From: Nitrospinae bacterium RIFCSPLOWO2_12_FULL_45_22
Lineage (GTDB): Bacteria; 2-12-FULL-45-22
Assembly: GCA_001803565.1 (NCBI GenBank)
Contig: MHDQ01000112.1
Location: 1 to 9,524 of the forward strand
Length of the DNA: 9,524 nucleotides
Direction: 5' to 3'
Made by a program: the position numbers and the translations under genes. Below the pieces are notes generated by a model. The model was given only the letters and a program-made list of their open reading frames with translations. It ran no database searches and was not told the DNA's origin. Of this stretch, positions 6,565 to 9,524 are shown piece by piece; the stretch's first letter is position 1; every line of letters begins with the position of its first letter.

Positions 6565-8874
6565 TCATCCAATCCAGATATTGAGAGCCCCTGATGGAAT
6601 AAGTCCCAACACAGGATGGTAATCTTCTTTTCTAATGTAAATAAACCAATCGCTTTGTTCCCTCTCCTTTCTCCCTGCCACCTTCACAGGTATAAGTGAA
6701 TCCCAAATAGTGTCATCAGGTTTAGGGCGATAGAAGCTGATGCTGAGCGGACGGGCTCGTTTAATCCATTCAGAGGTCAGTCCGATTTTATTCCCTTCAT
6801 CACAAAGCTCGTCGAATTTTTTGATGAGTGGCTGGTATGGCACAAGCACGTTGATGGCGTCCTGTTTTATCAATCGATATTCCCTCGCTATATCTGGAAA
6901 ACTTCCCGCCATGACATATTCCAATAGCCTTTGAGTTTTCTTCATCGCTTCAGGCTTACTTATATCGTAAAGCTCACGATAGTAAGCTGTTATGAAATCC
7001 AGATTATCGAGTAGCATTTTATCCGCCCCATGTCGCCTGAACAACATTTTTGTAATCTGCGCTGCTTGCTTATAATAATCATCCGGGAATTCGCTTTCAT
7101 TACCTTTAATCAACGGCTGAAATACATGAACCTCTCCAAGTGTTTCTTGTCTGCCTTCGCGGTTGCATCTGCCAGCCGCCTGTATGATAGCTTCAAGCGG
7201 CGCATATGCTCTGTAGACCACAGGGAAGTCCACATCTACTCCTGCCTCGATACATTGTGTAGCAACAAGATGAACAGCTTCTTTGTTAAGCAGTCTGTTA
7301 CATACTGTATCTAAAACATCTCTGCGATGAGACGGACAGAGATTTGTAGAAAGATGAAGGGCTTTCTCACCAATTTTCTCCCAGAGTATCCTGGCATGAC
7401 GTTTAATGTTTACGATGCATAATGCCTGCTCATGCCCCTTTAGGCAGACCGCTAAGTCATCCCAGCTTATACCTCCGTCAGGATTGTCCCATGAAACACA
7501 TGTGCGCTTCATATTTTTAAAAAGGGATTGAGGCTCAGAAACAATTTTATGTGACTGCCAGCCGGTTATAGAATGAGACTTGACAGTTTTATGCAGATGC
7601 TCAAAAGCCGGTTGGGTTGCAGTAGAAAAAACCACACTTGAACCATAACCATAGGCAAGATGAGATAATGCTGCAAGCGTCGGCACTGCAAGATTCGCAG
7701 GCAAAGTTTGAACTTCATCAAATAATATTACAGAATGTGTTAGCCGATGAAGTTTTCTGCAAGCTGAAGGACGATTAGAAAAAAGCGATTCAAGCATCTG
7801 CACGCTTGTGGTTACAATTAAAGGCGCGTCCCAGTTCTCGGCAAGCAACCGCCTCTGTCTTTCAGCAGTCTCAAGTTCACCTGATTTGCCTTCGCTATCG
7901 GATTTAGTTTTTTCAAGCCCGACTTCCGCAAGTGAATGATGTTCCAAAACATAGTATTGTCCAAAATGAGATTCAAAAATACTCCTGTAAATAGATGCTG
8001 TTTGTTCAATGATTGAAAGATATGGAAGTACAATTATGAGTCGTCTCAATCGCCTCTCAATAGCATGTTTCAGAGCAAATGCCAACATTGCCAGTGTCTT
8101 GCCGCTACCAGTTGGTGCGGTAAGAGTAAACAAGCCTGTTGCCGAATCTGCTGCTTTAAGACAGCTATTAAGCAATGAGGCCCGAACCTCTGTCACGCCT
8201 TGCGCTGCCTGTGTTTGCGCTTGCACTTCTTTTATGTGCTCAAGCAATATCCCCAATGCACGTTCTTTTTGTAATTTCGGTCCGGACCGCCTATATTGCT
8301 TTCCTTCTGATGTGCCATTGAAATGGGCTTCAGTGTCAAGAAAATCCGCATCAACAAGACAAGAAAATACCATGCGAACATCCAGCATTGTGTTGATAGT
8401 GCTATTTAAGTCGTTGCCTAATAACGTATGATTAATTCTTGGGTTTATGCCATCAGCGAGCAGTCGGGATTTTATGACATCAAGATTTGATTCACTTAAA
8501 CGGAGTTGTAGAGGATGATTTATTCCAAGTTGTTTTGGATTGATAGCACTTAGATGATTTTTGCTGAAATGCTGCAACCCAATGTGATGTCCTTCAATTG
8601 CTAATGCGGCAGCTATGGCTTTAAATTCTTTTGAAAGAGCCAACCAAGCACCTAGTGACCAATGATCAATTCCTTGTGCTTCGCCTTTTAGCCTTGCTTG
8701 AAACAAATCCCCATATTTGCCGAGGTCATGAAGAAGTCCAGCCAAAGCTGCCTCATCTGCTAAAAGCGTATCTGCAAGGAATTCACCGGCCAACTTACTG
8801 ACTGAGGATAGATGATCCGATAGGTGATGCTTAATACCCGCTTTATTACGGCTATGCGCATAAAATTCCTTCAT
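6565..8874 (-). CDS. cas3: CRISPR-associated nuclease-helicase Cas3 (HD plus DExD/H)
   Basis: Cas3 is recruited by target-bound Cascade, then nicks and unwinds DNA in the 3'-5' direction. From ATG 8874 it has 769 aa. The N-terminal HD nuclease shows HHLSDHL (16-22), GLLHDLGK (H49, D50), DHWSLGA (H71), EGHHIGL (94-100) and VDADFLDT (174-181). The helicase has Walker A TAPTGSGKT (252-260), motif II LFDEVQTLP (384-392), motif III FSTATQP, motif V ATQCIEAGVDVDF (538-550) and motif VI QAAGRCNREG (565-574). Motif II reads DEVQ, not the DExH form. GGGAG (8880-8884) precedes the ATG by 5 nt. The frame stays open upstream to a TTG at 8994, but that stretch does not resemble Cas3. It is the first cas gene of the operon. 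Confidence 0.96.
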   Translation of the reverse strand: MKEFYAHSRNKAGIKHHLSDHLSSVSKLAGEFLADTLLADEAALAGLLHDLGKYGDLFQARLKGEAQGIDHWSLGAWLALSKEFKAIAAALAIEGHHIGLQHFSKNHLSAINPKQLGINHPLQLRLSESNLDVIKSRLLADGINPRINHTLLGNDLNSTINTMLDVRMVFSCLVDADFLDTEAHFNGTSEGKQYRRSGPKLQKERALGILLEHIKEVQAQTQAAQGVTEVRASLLNSCLKAADSATGLFTLTAPTGSGKTLAMLAFALKHAIERRLRRLIIVLPYLSIIEQTASIYRSIFESHFGQYYVLEHHSLAEVGLEKTKSDSEGKSGELETAERQRRLLAENWDAPLIVTTSVQMLESLFSNRPSACRKLHRLTHSVILFDEVQTLPANLAVPTLAALSHLAYGYGSSVVFSTATQPAFEHLHKTVKSHSITGWQSHKIVSEPQSLFKNMKRTCVSWDNPDGGISWDDLAVCLKGHEQALCIVNIKRHARILWEKIGEKALHLSTNLCPSHRRDVLDTVCNRLLNKEAVHLVATQCIEAGVDVDFPVVYRAYAPLEAIIQAAGRCNREGRQETLGEVHVFQPLIKGNESEFPDDYYKQAAQITKMLFRRHGADKMLLDNLDFITAYYRELYDISKPEAMKKTQRLLEYVMAGSFPDIAREYRLIKQDAINVLVPYQPLIKKFDELCDEGNKIGLTSEWIKRARPLSISFYRPKPDDTIWDSLIPVKVAGRKEREQSDWFIYIRKEDYHPVLGLIPSGALNIWIG

Positions 8875-9010
8875 TGCCACTCCCTTTTTCCTCATAAACC
8901 GTTCCCCTGTCCTGGCTCTTGTTATGGTTCCATTCCACAATCTTTTTGTCTCTGGAGATAAGTATTTTACTTTCAATAATCTGGTAGTGTACAAATTCAG
9001 TGCTTTGCAT
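8852..9010 (-). pseudogene. 52-codon ORF with an ORF6N-like N-terminus, overlapping the cas3 start
   Basis: From ATG 9010 a short frame reads MQSTEFVHYQIIESKILISR and then DKKIVEW before running into unrelated sequence. It stops at TAG 8852-8854, 23 nt inside cas3. AGGAG (9017-9021) sits 6 nt before the ATG. The IIESKI...R.KK(V/I) pattern matches the start of ORF6N-domain proteins, phage-derived antirepressor-like proteins that open with I-I-E-S-K-I-x-L-I-R-G-x-K-V. Here one residue (Ser) is extra and the following LDxDLAxLYG block is absent, so only about the first 25 residues survive. It may be a remnant joined to the cas operon, or it may now act as a translated leader coupled to cas3. The family match is from memory. 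Confidence 0.45.
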
Positions 9011-9112
9011 ATCGATCTCCTACGTCAGAAAACCTGTCACGGGTTACCGATACGCGTCACCGGCCGCATAAATGGGATGTGTCTCTATTTTGCTATTTTA
9101 ATTTTAAAATTA
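9011..9112. other. Intergenic region upstream of the cas operon
   Basis: This gap should hold the cas operon promoter. Besides the GTCAC repeats it contains a perfect 12-bp palindrome AATTTTAAAATT at 9100-9111, directly after the stop of the membrane-protein gene. The minus strand shows two TAAAAT-like -10 boxes around 9095-9106, but no matching -35 box was found, so no promoter is called. There is no GC-rich stem with a T-run, so read-through from the upstream gene into cas3 remains possible. Confidence 0.4.
9036..9063. promoter_or_regulatory. GTCAC direct repeat, 20-bp phase, upstream of the cas operon
   Basis: GTCACGGG at 9036-9043 and GTCACCGG at 9056-9063 share GTCAC and repeat with a 20-bp period, close to two helical turns. 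A GGTTACC palindrome (9042-9048) lies between them. The block is GC-rich within AT-rich surroundings and sits 26 nt upstream of the ORF6N-like ATG. It could be an operator or the end of a mobile element. I do not recognise it. Confidence 0.35.
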
Positions 9113-9524
9113 TTAGGCTATACTCTCTCCCAGGATACGCCGGGCAAAGAAACATACCCCACGCATCTTGCAGTGGATACAGACGTATTTGCCAAAGTAT
9201 TTCATCATAAAAAAATTCAGGCCCACAAAGAGCAATAGATTGGTCAGCATCCAATAATTAAAGGCAAAGATAAGGGAGGCTACCATAGCAATTATGGGTG
9301 CCTTGGTCCCCCAGTAATCCCAGTAGGATTGGAAGCTAGCTTCGTCCCGCATAAATTCCTCGGGGTCACCCTTGCTATAGAACCGGCTAGCCAGCTTGCC
9401 CCAGCCGAGATGACAATTCTTACCGTAGTAATAGCAGTGGATACAGCTCTTCTTCCTCAGGTGATAGAGGAGCATATAAAGCGAATAGCCGAGAAATATA
9501 AAAGTAAAAATAGGATAATCAAAA
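9113..9524 (-). CDS. Cysteine-rich small membrane protein, 5' end outside the window
   Basis: The frame is open from the window edge to TAA 9113-9115. The first Met inside the window (9475) would give 120 aa, but 16 codons upstream encode DYPIFTFIFLGYSLY without a stop, forming a hydrophobic helix that continues into MLLYHL. The true start is therefore probably beyond the edge. After this helix come basic residues (HLRKK) and the motif CIHCYYYGKNC (Cx2Cx6C), then two membrane segments (about 58-73 and 77-93 from the Met), then a second motif CIHCKMRGVC (Cx2Cx5C) and a basic tail. By the positive-inside rule both Cys motifs face the cytoplasm and could jointly bind a metal or Fe-S cluster. I do not recognise a named family. 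No link to CRISPR function is evident. Confidence 0.75.
   Translation of the reverse strand, partial: FDYPIFTFIFLGYSLYMLLYHLRKKSCIHCYYYGKNCHLGWGKLASRFYSKGDPEEFMRDEASFQSYWDYWGTKAPIIAMVASLIFAFNYWMLTNLLLFVGLNFFMMKYFGKYVCIHCKMRGVCFFARRILGESIA

Noticed and set aside
8875-8994. N-terminal extension of Cas3 from a TTG at 8994
   Set aside because: The extra 40 residues do not resemble Cas3, the start is TTG without a good ribosome site, and ATG 8874 has GGGAG at 5 nt and matches where the HD domain begins.
9100-9111. AT palindrome as a terminator of the membrane-protein gene
   Set aside because: The palindrome contains no G or C and has no loop, so it would not form a stable terminator hairpin.

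Overview
The window holds an almost complete type I-C CRISPR-Cas locus, all transcribed on the minus strand. Reading in the direction of transcription (right to left), the order is cas3, cas5c, cas8c (with a cas11c start inside it), cas7, cas4, a two-gene insert (DUF2283 then DUF433), cas1, cas2, an AT-rich leader and the leader-proximal end of the repeat-spacer array. The array runs off the left edge. Apart from the insert this is the canonical I-C gene order, and most junctions are overlaps or gaps under 35 nt, as expected for one translationally coupled operon.

Region by region: 1-291 is the array (four full 32-nt repeats, one cut repeat, spacers of 34-35 nt). 292-474 is the leader, with a 7-bp inverted repeat just after cas2. 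475-1806 is the adaptation pair cas2/cas1. 1803-2273 holds two small antitoxin-like genes that are not part of the usual I-C set, preceded by a perfect 10-bp inverted repeat at 2291-2328. 2346-3005 is cas4. 2998-6550 encodes the Cascade subunits Cas7, Cas8c, Cas11c and Cas5c. 6565-8874 is the Cas3 nuclease-helicase. 8852-9010 is a short ORF whose N-terminus resembles the start of ORF6N-domain proteins and which overlaps the cas3 start. 9011-9112 is an intergenic stretch with a spaced GTCAC repeat and an AT palindrome. 9113-9524 is the C-terminal part of an unrelated cysteine-rich membrane protein whose 5' end lies outside the window.

How the genes work together: Cas1, Cas2 and Cas4 add spacers at the leader end. 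Cas5c cuts the pre-crRNA at the repeat hairpin. Cas5c, Cas7, Cas8c and Cas11c form the surveillance complex, and Cas3 unwinds and degrades the target. The most unusual content is the antitoxin-like pair without a visible toxin, fitted between cas4 and cas1 with an ATGA overlap into cas1. The best hidden gene is cas11c, marked by a very strong Shine-Dalgarno sequence inside cas8c.

The organism is a bacterium of moderate GC with AT-rich intergenic DNA and good Shine-Dalgarno sites. DUF433/DUF2283 and ORF6N genes are common in anaerobic Gram-negative lineages such as Desulfobacterota, Planctomycetota and Nitrospirota, but nothing here fixes the taxon. No rRNA, tRNA, transposase or convincing intrinsic terminator was seen.
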